From positions 310,001-374,000 of the forward strand of contig NZ_JAGIOA010000001.1 of NCBI RefSeq assembly GCF_017876435.1: a stretch of 64,000 bases of DNA, read 5' to 3'. Each line of letters starts with the position of its first letter. Position 1 is the first letter of the stretch. The stretch is from Microbacterium phyllosphaerae (lineage in GTDB: Bacteria; Actinomycetota; Actinomycetes; Actinomycetales; Microbacteriaceae). Of this stretch, positions 52,558-61,293 are shown one piece after another. A program made the position numbers and the translations under genes. Under the pieces are notes generated by a model. It made no database searches and was not told the origin of the DNA. It was given only the letters and a program-made list of their open reading frames with translations.

Positions 52558-53512
52558 AGGTGTACACATAGCCGCCGTCCGGGCCACTGACGGTCATGTA
52601 CCCATCGGTCGTGCCGGGAGCGATGGCGATGTTGGTCGCGGACTCGAGAGATCCTCCGGTCGCGACGATGGTGGTGAGGCGTTCTCCGGTGGAGCTGTAC
52701 ACCTCGATCTCCGGTCTGCCGTGGAACGCCTGGTAGATGTTCCCTGCAGCGTCGACCGCTGTCGAATCCACTCGGGCACGACCGGCATCGACGTGGATCG
52801 CCGGGTGGGCAGCGATGGCCGCGGTGCCACTCTCGTCGAGTTCGAGGTAGTCGATCCGGTTGGCGTTGTACTGGGCCACCCAGAGGCCTGCATCGTCCTC
52901 GTCGAACACGATGCCGTTCGGGGAGGGGAGATCGGAGGCGATGACGCTCGAAGTGCCGTCGACGCCGATACGCACGACCCGCCCCGGCGTCTCCCAACCG
53001 GGACCCTCCATCCCCCGCGTATCCGTCACGAACATGTTGCCGACCTCGTCGAACGCGATGTCGTCCGGCAGCATCTGAGTCCCGTCGACGGAGCCCGAGA
53101 AGACGGTCTGCACATCGTCACCCTCAGCGGTCATGCTCACGATCGAGCCGGAGAGGATGTCCGTCAGGTAGAGCCGGTCGTCGAGCGGGCTGAACTGCGC
53201 AGAGGTGAAGGCGCTTGCCTCATCGGTGTACACGTCCTCGATCGACTTGTCGGCGGTGTCGATGCGCAGCACTTTGGGTTCCCCCGGAGGCGCCATGACA
53301 TCGACGACATAGAGGAACCCGTCCTCCGAGAAGGTCGGTCCTTCCAGAAGCGTCCCGCCGGTGATCTCGTGCGGAGTCGTCACACGAAGGACTTCCGCGG
53401 CCACCTGCACCTCCGGGGCCCGCGACGGCTCGGTCGAGGGCGCAGTGTCGCTGCACGCCACGAGCAGAAGGGCCGCGGATCCTGCCAGGGCGGCAGCGAC
53501 CGGCTTTCTCAT
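52514..53512 (-). CDS. SMP-30/gluconolactonase-like beta-propeller lipoprotein
   Basis: 332 residues. Lipobox LLVAC (Cys20). The six-bladed propeller has the SMP-30 metal ligands at the expected places: Glu57 in LLEGPTF, Asn in LPSPNGIVF and Asp in RVDSTAVD. Characterised relatives hydrolyse lactones. The ATG overlaps the Baeyer-Villiger monooxygenase stop (ATGA), which makes lactones from ketones, so a linked lactone hydrolysis is plausible. The lipoprotein signal places it outside the membrane. Alternatively a non-enzymatic NHL-type binding propeller. Confidence 0.78.
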   Translation of the reverse strand: MRKPVAAALAGSAALLLVACSDTAPSTEPSRAPEVQVAAEVLRVTTPHEITGGTLLEGPTFSEDGFLYVVDVMAPPGEPKVLRIDTADKSIEDVYTDEASAFTSAQFSPLDDRLYLTDILSGSIVSMTAEGDDVQTVFSGSVDGTQMLPDDIAFDEVGNMFVTDTRGMEGPGWETPGRVVRIGVDGTSSVIASDLPSPNGIVFDEDDAGLWVAQYNANRIDYLELDESGTAAIAAHPAIHVDAGRARVDSTAVDAAGNIYQAFHGRPEIEVYSSTGERLTTIVATGGSLESATNIAIAPGTTDGYMTVSGPDGGYVYTFTALAEGIRQSNGG

Positions 53513-55347
53513 GCCGTCGCCGAGACGAACGAGTCCTCACGGATCCGCTCGTCGTGCTCGTCGCGCACGAGGACATCTCTCATGTCGCCGGCGCGCCATT
53601 CCCGCAGCAGTCGGTGGAAAGCGACGGGGCCGGGTGAGTAGGTGAAGCCCGTGATCGCCTGCGAGCCCTCGGCATTGTAGTAACCGGGTGTGCATTCCGC
53701 TTGGAACGCGGACACGTCTCGCGCCGTCTCGATGACGGTCTGCACCCATGCGGCTTCAGCCTCGGGCGTCGGCTCGACCCACCGCGCGTTCTCAGCGTCG
53801 GCTCGTCCGATCGTCGCACTGATGTGCTCGGCCTGTTCCTGAAGGATGTGGGCGAAGTTCACCGAGTTGGCGTTCTGGATCGCGCCGAGCTGGAAGAGGT
53901 TCGGGAATCCGTGGGTGGAGAAGCCGTGCAGAGTGCGCGGACCGCGCCCCCAGGCCTCCAACAGGCTCAGTCCGCCACGGCCGATCACGGGCAGCGTGCC
54001 CGACACGACGCCCGAGACGCCGGCCTCGAAGCCGGTGGCGAAGATGACGCAGTCGACCTCGTAGGCGTCGTCGCCGACGACGACGGCGTGCTCGGTCATC
54101 GCGCTGATTCCGTGAGAGTCCGCAGTATCGACAAGGGACACGTTCGGCAGATTGAACGCCTGCAGGTAGAGGTCGCTGAAGCCGGGGCGCTTGCACATGT
54201 AGCGGTACCACGGCCTGAGCGCCGCCGCCGTCGCGGGGTCTTCGACGATCTCATCGACACGCGCGCGGAGCCGGCTCATCGTGATCGCGTCATCGAGCTC
54301 GTCCTGCAGCTCGTCGTGATCGTCGGAGTCTCCCTGGGATCCGGAGAGGATGTGCCGCTGCAGCCCCGTCGTGGCCGTCCACCCGTCTGTCACGAGCGAC
54401 TCTTCGACTGGTTCGCCGGCCAGCACCGCGAGGAAGTTCTCCATACGCTCGCGCTGCCACCCGGGGCGAAGGCTCGCCACCCAGTCCGAGTCGGTGGGGC
54501 CGTTGTCGCGGACGTCCACCGTCGAAGGCGTGCGCTGGAACACGATCAGTTCCTTCGCATACTTCGCCACTTCAGGGACGACCTGGAGCCCCGTCGCCCC
54601 GGTGCCGACGACGGCGACCCGCTTGTCCGCCAGTCCGTCGAGCACACCGTCACCGGAGCCGCCCGTGTAGGAGTAGTCCCATCGGCTGGTGTGGAAGGTA
54701 TGGCCGCGGAAGTTCTCGATGCCCGCAATGCCGGGCAGCTTCGGCTGGGTGAGCGTGCCAGACGAGGTGACGACGTAGCGGGCCCTGAAGTCATCACCCC
54801 TGTCGGTCTCGACGTGCCATTCATGGAGATCCTCATCCCAGGTGAGAGCCGTGGCGCGGGTCTGGAACAGCGTGTCGCGGTAGAGGTCGTAGTGCTCGGC
54901 GATCCGGATCGCGTGTCGGCGAATCTCCTCACCGCCCGCATAGCGCTCGGTCGGCATGGCCCCCGTCTCCTCGAGCAGCGGCATGTACACATAGGACTCG
55001 ATGTCGCATCGGACCCCGGGGTACCGATTCCAGTACCAGGTGCCGCCCATGTCTCCGGCTTCGTCCATGAGTCGCACCGAATCGATGCCGGCATCGCGCA
55101 GACGTGCCGAGGTCAGCAACCCTCCGAAGCCTGCGCCGATGACGAGGACCTCGACGCGGTCGGACTTCGGCTCACGCTCGACGCGCGGGGTGTACGGGTC
55201 TTTGGCGTAGTAACCGAACGTTCCTGCGGCCCGGTGGTACTGACGCGCACCGTCGGGGCGGAGGCGGCGATCACGTTCCCGTGCGTATCGTTCGCGAAGA
55301 GCGACGATGTCGATGTTCTCAGGTGTCTCGGCGGCGGGGGCTTTCAT
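53509..55347 (-). CDS. Baeyer-Villiger monooxygenase
   Basis: 612 residues, matching the longer steroid/cyclopentadecanone-type BVMOs. First Rossmann motif GAGFGG (71-76) for FAD, second GTGATG (248-253) for NADPH, and the fingerprint FxGxxxHxxxW as FRGHTFHTSRW (213-223) between them. It inserts oxygen next to a ketone to form an ester or lactone. Cytoplasmic. Start ATG 55347 has an ACGAGGAGAT site. It leads a two-gene operon with the lactonase-like lipoprotein and sits beside a TetR gene. Confidence 0.93.
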   Translation of the reverse strand: MKAPAAETPENIDIVALRERYARERDRRLRPDGARQYHRAAGTFGYYAKDPYTPRVEREPKSDRVEVLVIGAGFGGLLTSARLRDAGIDSVRLMDEAGDMGGTWYWNRYPGVRCDIESYVYMPLLEETGAMPTERYAGGEEIRRHAIRIAEHYDLYRDTLFQTRATALTWDEDLHEWHVETDRGDDFRARYVVTSSGTLTQPKLPGIAGIENFRGHTFHTSRWDYSYTGGSGDGVLDGLADKRVAVVGTGATGLQVVPEVAKYAKELIVFQRTPSTVDVRDNGPTDSDWVASLRPGWQRERMENFLAVLAGEPVEESLVTDGWTATTGLQRHILSGSQGDSDDHDELQDELDDAITMSRLRARVDEIVEDPATAAALRPWYRYMCKRPGFSDLYLQAFNLPNVSLVDTADSHGISAMTEHAVVVGDDAYEVDCVIFATGFEAGVSGVVSGTLPVIGRGGLSLLEAWGRGPRTLHGFSTHGFPNLFQLGAIQNANSVNFAHILQEQAEHISATIGRADAENARWVEPTPEAEAAWVQTVIETARDVSAFQAECTPGYYNAEGSQAITGFTYSPGPVAFHRLLREWRAGDMRDVLVRDEHDERIREDSFVSATA

Positions 55348-55366
55348 GGGGATCTCCTCGTGACGA

Positions 55367-55380
55367 CGAATGTGCATTCG
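55367..55380. promoter_or_regulatory. Palindrome upstream of the monooxygenase gene
   Basis: CGAATG-TG-CATTCG, perfect 6-bp half sites 20 nt before the start codon. Candidate operator for the neighbouring TetR protein. Confidence 0.45.
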
Positions 55381-55509
55381 AAAAGGTTAGATCCAAGTTA
55401 AGTAATTTTTCTGTGATCCGGCTGGCAGCGTCGACGCCGAAGGGCATGACGACCTCGGCCGGGCCACTGATGAGCTGCGGAAGGATGATCGCTTCGGAGC
55501 GCCCCTCCG

Positions 55510-56115
55510 TCAGTCGGAAAGGCGCGCGACGACGGAGGCGAGGAATCTTCTCAGCGTCTGATCCACGTCGATGGCGTCCGGTTCGTAGAGCCATTGCAAC
55601 TGAAGGCCGTCGCTGAGTGCGACATACGCAGATGCGAGCTCGAAGGGCGCCAGGGACGAGACGAGTTCACCTTCGCGCTGCAACGCCTCGAACGCCAACT
55701 CGGCATACCGTCGCACGGAGTGATAGCGGTGCTTGTAGTGCTCATGGGCCGGATGCTCCGATGAGATGGCTTCGGCGGCGAGTGTGCTGTGCAGTTCGAC
55801 GATGCCGGGCTTGCGACTGTCATCCTTGACGATGTCGACCATGGCGAGCAGCGCCGCGAGGCCCCGAGCACCGGCGAGTTGGCCGGCGGCCTCCTCCTCT
55901 CGACGCTCGAGCACTGCGGTCAACAGTTCGCTCTTGCTCGCGAAGTGGTGAGCCAAGCCCCCCTCGCTGATCCCCGCCCTCTCGGCGATCTCCTTCATGG
56001 TCGTCGCGCGATACCCGGTCTCCGCGAAGACCTCAGTACACGCGTCGAGGATCCGCCGACGCACACGCGCGGTCTTGGCGTACGGGCCGCGAACGCTCGG
56101 GGCAGTCGAACTCAT
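55510..56115 (-). CDS. TetR-family transcriptional regulator
   Basis: 201 residues from ATG 56115 (TGGAGGATG). HTH: RILDACTEVFAETGYRATTM, EIAERAGISEGGLAHHFASK. The C-terminal region, with SVRRYAELAFEALQREGELV and ALSDGLQLQWLYEPDA, resembles the BetI-like effector domain. It is downstream-opposed to nothing: it reads in the same direction as the monooxygenase gene and is divergent from the GPH transporter gene, so it can coordinate both arms of the locus. Confidence 0.9.
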   Translation of the reverse strand: MSSTAPSVRGPYAKTARVRRRILDACTEVFAETGYRATTMKEIAERAGISEGGLAHHFASKSELLTAVLERREEEAAGQLAGARGLAALLAMVDIVKDDSRKPGIVELHSTLAAEAISSEHPAHEHYKHRYHSVRRYAELAFEALQREGELVSSLAPFELASAYVALSDGLQLQWLYEPDAIDVDQTLRRFLASVVARLSD

Positions 56116-56141
56116 GCATCCTCCAGGCGAGATGTCGTCTT

Positions 56142-56207
56142 GAAAAAAGTATCGTAATCCGGATTTGGGTGCTACCGTAGCGAAAACAACACCGCAACAC
56201 TTTTTTC
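56142..56207. promoter_or_regulatory. Nested inverted repeats between the TetR and transporter genes
   Basis: Outer arms GAAAAAAGT (56142-56150) and ACTTTTTTC (56199-56207) are exact complements. Inside lie the palindromes AATCCGGATT (56156-56165) and GCTAC-C-GTAGC (56171-56181). The 119-bp divergent interval must hold both promoters; these are candidate TetR sites. Confidence 0.5.
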
Positions 56208-56234
56208 GTGCGGCAACTGATCGAGGAGGATCAC

Positions 56235-57620
56235 GTGGCATCTGACAAGCGACACGACGAGACGGCGAGTGGGCTCGACGCCGCGCAACGCACCACTCTC
56301 GCGGGAAATCTCGCAGCTGAAGCTGCAGACATCTCCACCGCCATCGAGGCTGACCCCCGGGCCGAGGTGAAGCTCCCCAAGCGCGAACTCCTCGCGGTGT
56401 TCCTGGCACAGACCACGCTGTTCATGGCACTCGTCGTGCCGACCGCATTCTCGTTGGCGATCAAGATCGGCGCGATCGATCCGGCCGGACGCGATCTCTC
56501 CCTCGCTCTCGCGGTGGGCGTCGGCGGCACAGTGATCATCTTCACCAACCCCGTGCTGGCGATCATGAGCGACAGGACGCGGTCACGATTCGGTCGCCGT
56601 CGGCCGTGGTTCCTCCTCGGACTCGTACTCGGTCTGCTCGGGTCCGCCATCGTCGGTTTCGGCACCGTCTCGGCAGTCCTGATCGCCGGTTGGGCCGTGG
56701 CGATCGTCGGGTACACGCTCAGCGCCGGCATGCTGCTGACTTACCTGGGCGACCGTCTTCCCGAGCAGCAGCGCGGAAAGGTCATGGGGGTGATCGGTGC
56801 GATCAGTCAGATCGGCCCGATCCTCGGAATCGCACTGGCGGGATCGTTCGCGAACGATCTGACGATGATGTTCGTCCTTCCGGCCATCGTCGCCTTCGTC
56901 GGTCCGCTCTGGTTCGCCGTGACGATGAAGGACTCGCAGTTCACCGGCGAGATCCCGCCCCTGCAGCTCGGACAGCTCGCTCGCGGCTTCTACTTCAATC
57001 CTCGACGCCACTCCAACTACGGATGGGTCATCGTCAGCAAGTTCTTCATCTACGCCTCGCTGGCCTTCACCAGCATCTACGGCGTCTACCTCCTGCAGGG
57101 CCGACTCGGCCTCGATGTCGCCGAGGTGTCGTCTCTCGTCGCCCTGATCGGCCTCGGCGGCGTCGTCACGGCGATCGTCGGCGCGATCGGAGCAGGCTGG
57201 CTCTCCGACAAGCTGCACAGCCGCAAGCCGTTCCTCGTGGTCAGCGCGCTGCTGCTCGTCGTGAGCCCCATCACCGTCGGGCTGTCGACCTCTGTGCTGG
57301 AATATGCGATCGCGGCGCTGATCGGCACCCTCGCCATCGGGATCTACGGATCGGTGGACCAGGCGCTGGCCCTGGACACGCTGCCGAGCGAGGAGAACGA
57401 GAACGGTCGCTACCTCGCGATCTTCGGCCTCGCGAACGCCGTCCCGCAGGCGGCGGGCCCCTTCGCAGCGGCAGGGGTGCTCGCACTCTTCGGCGGCGAC
57501 TACAGCTGGGTCTACTTCGTCGCCGGTGGCTTCGCGTTCCTCGCAGCGCTGGCGATCCTTCCCATCAGCGTCGGGCGTCGCGCGCAGCTTTCCACCACGA
57601 GCATCGTTACCGCGAAGTGA
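56235..57620 (+). CDS. MFS transporter of the GPH (glycoside-pentoside-hexuronide) type
   Basis: 461 residues from GTG 56235 with a GAGGAGGAT site. Twelve membrane spans. A cytoplasmic N-terminus of about 50 charged residues comes first. MSDRTRSRFGRRRPWFLLGL is the GPH/MFS loop 2-3 signature and LSDKLHSRKPFLVVSALLLV its second-half counterpart. It should import a glycoside by cation symport. First gene of a rightward set with GH1 and GH3; 11 nt before GH1. Confidence 0.88.
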   Translation: MASDKRHDETASGLDAAQRTTLAGNLAAEAADISTAIEADPRAEVKLPKRELLAVFLAQTTLFMALVVPTAFSLAIKIGAIDPAGRDLSLALAVGVGGTVIIFTNPVLAIMSDRTRSRFGRRRPWFLLGLVLGLLGSAIVGFGTVSAVLIAGWAVAIVGYTLSAGMLLTYLGDRLPEQQRGKVMGVIGAISQIGPILGIALAGSFANDLTMMFVLPAIVAFVGPLWFAVTMKDSQFTGEIPPLQLGQLARGFYFNPRRHSNYGWVIVSKFFIYASLAFTSIYGVYLLQGRLGLDVAEVSSLVALIGLGGVVTAIVGAIGAGWLSDKLHSRKPFLVVSALLLVVSPITVGLSTSVLEYAIAALIGTLAIGIYGSVDQALALDTLPSEENENGRYLAIFGLANAVPQAAGPFAAAGVLALFGGDYSWVYFVAGGFAFLAALAILPISVGRRAQLSTTSIVTAK

Positions 57621-57631
57621 GAGACACCTCC

Positions 57632-58852
57632 ATGATGAAGTTCCCCGAAGGCTTTCTCTGGGGTGCGTCCACGGCGCCGCACCAGATCGAAGGCAACAAC
57701 CTCAGCAGCGATTGGTGGGCCCGAGAGGGTCTCGTGCCGGGCATGGAGCTCAGCGGCGACGCCGTCGACAGCTACCACCATTACCGGGACGACATGCGTC
57801 TGCTTGCGGAGTCGGGGCTGAACACCTACCGCTTCGGTATCGAGTGGGCCCGCATCGAGCCGCGCGAGGGCCAGATCTCCCGGGCGGGGCTCGCCCACTA
57901 CCGGCGGATGATCGACGAAGCGCTCCGACTCGGCCTCACGCCCGTCGTCACGTTGCACCACTTCACCAATCCGCGCTGGTTCGCCGAGCAGGGCGGGTTC
58001 CTCAACCCTGCCGCCCCCGCGATCTTCGCCCGGTACGTCACGACCGTCACCGAGATCCTCGACGGCGTGGACTGGGTCATCACCATGAACGAGCCGAACA
58101 TGCTCGCGATGATGATGATGCTGCAGGAGCAGATGCGCGCCGGACAGCAGAACGAGTGGCAGAGCCCCACAGTCGAGGGCGACTCGTCGCGTGATCAGAT
58201 CGCCGCATCTCTGCCGACGCCCAGCCCCGAGTTCGGACAGAGGCTCGTCGACGCCCATCACGCCGTGCGCGACATCATCCGCGAGAGGACCGGCGCACGC
58301 GTGGGCTGGACAGTCGCCAACCAGGCGTTGACATCGACGCCCGGCAACGAGAGCAGGCTCATCGAGGTTCGCCATGATTGGGAGGACTTCTATCTCGACG
58401 CGGCATCCGGCGACGACTTCATCGGAGTCCAGTCGTACTCGTCGCAGCAGGTCGACGAGAACGGGCTCGTCCCGCATCCCGATCATCCCGACAACACGCT
58501 GGTGGGCACCGCGTACCGACCGGATGCGCTCGGGATGGCCGTCTCCCATACCTGGGAGCGGACGGGGCTGCCCGTGCTCGTGACCGAGAACGGCATCGCC
58601 ACTGCCGACGATGCGCGCCGAATCGACTACACGCGCGCCGCGTTGAACGGGCTGCATGAGGCGATCGCGGCCGGCGCTGATGTCCGCGGCTACCTGCATT
58701 GGAGCCTGCTCGACAACTTCGAATGGGGACACTGGGGGCCGACATTCGGCCTGATCTCCGTCGACCGGACCAGCCTCAACTTCGACCGCCACCCCAAGCC
58801 GAGCCTCGGATGGCTCGGCGACGTCGCTCGACGCAATTCGCTCACGAACTAG
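57632..58852 (+). CDS. GH1 beta-glucosidase
   Basis: 406 residues, slightly shorter than the usual 440-470. N-terminal signature FPEGFLWGASTAPHQIEGN; acid/base Glu in TMNEPN (near 153); nucleophile in LVTENGIA (near 318); C-terminal LHWSLLDNFEWGHWGPTFGL. It hydrolyses beta-glucosides or beta-galactosides of sugars and aglycones. No signal peptide. Two ATGs in tandem start the gene, 11 nt after the transporter stop. Confidence 0.93.
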   Translation: MMKFPEGFLWGASTAPHQIEGNNLSSDWWAREGLVPGMELSGDAVDSYHHYRDDMRLLAESGLNTYRFGIEWARIEPREGQISRAGLAHYRRMIDEALRLGLTPVVTLHHFTNPRWFAEQGGFLNPAAPAIFARYVTTVTEILDGVDWVITMNEPNMLAMMMMLQEQMRAGQQNEWQSPTVEGDSSRDQIAASLPTPSPEFGQRLVDAHHAVRDIIRERTGARVGWTVANQALTSTPGNESRLIEVRHDWEDFYLDAASGDDFIGVQSYSSQQVDENGLVPHPDHPDNTLVGTAYRPDALGMAVSHTWERTGLPVLVTENGIATADDARRIDYTRAALNGLHEAIAAGADVRGYLHWSLLDNFEWGHWGPTFGLISVDRTSLNFDRHPKPSLGWLGDVARRNSLTN

Positions 58853-58868
58853 ATATCTCGGAAGATCC

Positions 58869-61160
58869 ATGACGAACACCAGCACCGCAAACCTGTATCA
58901 GGACACCTCACTCTCCGTCGACGAGCGAGTCGCCGACCTCATCGCGAGGATGACCCTCGAGGAGAAGGCCGGGCAGCTCACCCAGTACTTCTACATGGGC
59001 GTCGCCGCGAACCTGCCGGAAGACTTCGACATCGAGTCGATCCCCGTCGAGAATCGCGCTTTCCTCGAGCAGCCGAAGATGGTCGACGCGGCAGTCGCGA
59101 AGGGCGCCGCGGGCGCGGCATTGTTCATCAAGGATGCTGTCGCAACGAACCGCCTCCAGCGCCTCGCAGTCGAGGAGTCCCGCCTGGGCATCCCGCTGCT
59201 GTTCGGCTACGACGTCGTCCACGGGCTCCGCACGGCGTTCCCGGTTCCGATCGCGCTGGCGGCGAGCTGGGATATGGACATCATCGCCGAGTCGCAGACG
59301 GTCGCTGCTCGGGAAGCGCGAGCCGTGGGCATCCACTGGACGTTCGCGCCGATGATCGACATCGCCCGCGACCCGCGCTGGGGCCGCATCATCGAAGGCT
59401 CCGGGGAGGATCCGTACCTCGGGGCGGCCGTCGCTGCGGCACAGGTGCGAGGCTTCCAGGGAGACCTGGATGATGAGCACGTGCTCGCCGGGCCGAAGCA
59501 CTTCGCCGGCTACGGAGCCGCCCGCGGCGGTCGTGACTACGACGATGCCGAGATCTCCGACTCCGAACTGTGGAACGTCTACTTCCCGCCCTTCCGCGCG
59601 GCCATCGAGGCCGGTGCGGCGAATGTCATGAGCGCGTACATGGATCTCAACGGGGTGCCTGCGTCGGCCAACCGCTGGCTGCTCACCGATGTGCTCCGCG
59701 ACGAACTGGGCTTCGACGGTTTCGTCGTGTCCGACGCCAACGGCGTGCGCTCGCTCGAGACGCAGCACTTCGCCAAGGACCTCACCGATGCGGGCGCACG
59801 CGCCGTGCGCGCCGGCCTGGACATGGAGATGACCATGTTCGACCCCGCCTACGACCGCCTCCCCCAGGCCGTCGCTGACGGCCTGGTGACCGAAGAGGAG
59901 ATCGATCAGGCCGTAGCCCGCGTGCTCCGTGCCAAGTTTCGCCTCGGACTCTTCGAGAACCCCTACGTCGACGAATCCGGAACCGCCGCCGTGCTCGACG
60001 CGCCCGAACACCGTGACCTGTCGCGTGTCGCGGCCGAGCGCTCCTTCGTGCTCCTGAAGAACGAGAACGACGCCCTGCCCCTGCGTGCGGAGACCCTGAA
60101 ATCGGTCGCCGTCATCGGGCAGCTCGCCGACAGCAAGCGCGACACTCTCGGCCCCTGGGTGTTCGACCACGACACCGAAGAAGCGATCACCATCGTCGAC
60201 GGACTTCGCTCCCGCCTGGGCGACGAGGTTCGCGTTCTGCACGCAGACGGCGCCGGAATCCCGAACCGCCTCATGCCGTCGCCGTTCGACGGCATGGACC
60301 CGACGGTGCTCGCGACGGCCGATGACCACGACGATGACGCGGCCATCGACGAGGCCGTGAAGATCGCCTCTGCTGCCGATGTCGCAGTCGTCGTCGTCGG
60401 CCAGCGCCAGAACCAGATCGGCGAGATCGCATCGACGGCGACGCTCGACCTGCCCGGCCGTCAGCTCGAGCAGCTGCAGCGCGTCACCGCCACCGGCACG
60501 CCCGTGATCGTGATCGTCATGTCGGGTCGCCCGCTCGACCTCCGCTGGGCCGACGAGAACGTCCCGGCAATCCTCCAGGCATGGTATCCGGGCACCCGCG
60601 GCGGCGACGCCGTCGCGCGCGTGCTGCTCGGCGACGTCTCGCCGGGGGGAAAGCTCCCGTTCACCTGGCCCCGACATGTCGGCCAGGTGCCCATGATCTA
60701 CTCCCACTACCGCACCTTCCAGCCTGGGCAGCAGGACACCCGCTACTTCGACGAGCCGAGCACGCCGCTCTACCCGTTCGGCTTCGGGCTGTCATACGGC
60801 AACTTCGAGTACAGCGACATCCGCCTCGACCGTCACAGCATCGCTGTCGGCGACACGGTGGCGGTCACCGTGGATGTGACCAACACCTCCGACTCGACGG
60901 CAGACGAGGTCGTCCAGCTCTACGTGCACCAGCACTACGGCTCGGCGTCGCGACCCGTGCGCGAGCTGAAGGGGTTCCAGCGTGTCACGTTGGCTCCCGG
61001 CCAGACGCGCGAGGTGTCTTTCGAACTCGGTCGGTCCGACCTCTCGTACTGGAGCGCGGCCACCCGCGCTCTCGGGCAGGACGCGACGACGTTCGACGTC
61101 TGGATCGGCGGAGACTCCCAGGCGTCTCTGAGCGCCACCTTCGAGGTGACTGCCTCGTGA
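58869..61160 (+). CDS. GH3 beta-glucosidase
   Basis: 763 residues in the BglX layout: N-terminal barrel (to about 370), alpha/beta sandwich (about 390-620) and a C-terminal FN3-like domain (about 660-755). Nucleophile Asp near 289 in GFVVSDANGVRSLE; substrate-binding KHFAGYGAARGGRDY; FTWPRHVGQVP and YPFGFGLSYGNFEY follow. No signal peptide is visible although many GH3 relatives are exported. 16 nt after GH1. It would complete deglycosylation of the imported compound. Confidence 0.93.
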   Translation: MTNTSTANLYQDTSLSVDERVADLIARMTLEEKAGQLTQYFYMGVAANLPEDFDIESIPVENRAFLEQPKMVDAAVAKGAAGAALFIKDAVATNRLQRLAVEESRLGIPLLFGYDVVHGLRTAFPVPIALAASWDMDIIAESQTVAAREARAVGIHWTFAPMIDIARDPRWGRIIEGSGEDPYLGAAVAAAQVRGFQGDLDDEHVLAGPKHFAGYGAARGGRDYDDAEISDSELWNVYFPPFRAAIEAGAANVMSAYMDLNGVPASANRWLLTDVLRDELGFDGFVVSDANGVRSLETQHFAKDLTDAGARAVRAGLDMEMTMFDPAYDRLPQAVADGLVTEEEIDQAVARVLRAKFRLGLFENPYVDESGTAAVLDAPEHRDLSRVAAERSFVLLKNENDALPLRAETLKSVAVIGQLADSKRDTLGPWVFDHDTEEAITIVDGLRSRLGDEVRVLHADGAGIPNRLMPSPFDGMDPTVLATADDHDDDAAIDEAVKIASAADVAVVVVGQRQNQIGEIASTATLDLPGRQLEQLQRVTATGTPVIVIVMSGRPLDLRWADENVPAILQAWYPGTRGGDAVARVLLGDVSPGGKLPFTWPRHVGQVPMIYSHYRTFQPGQQDTRYFDEPSTPLYPFGFGLSYGNFEYSDIRLDRHSIAVGDTVAVTVDVTNTSDSTADEVVQLYVHQHYGSASRPVRELKGFQRVTLAPGQTREVSFELGRSDLSYWSAATRALGQDATTFDVWIGGDSQASLSATFEVTAS

Positions 61161-61212
61161 CGCGCGTCACGCTCGCGAACACCGAACCGCCGAACTAGCT
61201 CGATTCGAACGC

Positions 61213-61248
61213 GCCGCCACGCCGCACACAGTCGCACGGCGTGGCGGC
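61213..61248 (+). terminator. Terminator after the GH3 gene
   Basis: Perfect 12-bp arms GCCGCCACGCCG and complement with a 12-nt loop, 53 nt after the stop. Confidence 0.75.
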
Positions 61249-61293
61249 CGACGTTCTCCGCACCCTCGTACAGTCAACGACGATTGGACAGAA

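Noticed and set aside
55319..55594. 91-codon open frame on the minus strand beside the TetR gene
   Set aside because: It overlaps the TetR coding sequence in another frame, has no Shine-Dalgarno and no recognisable product.
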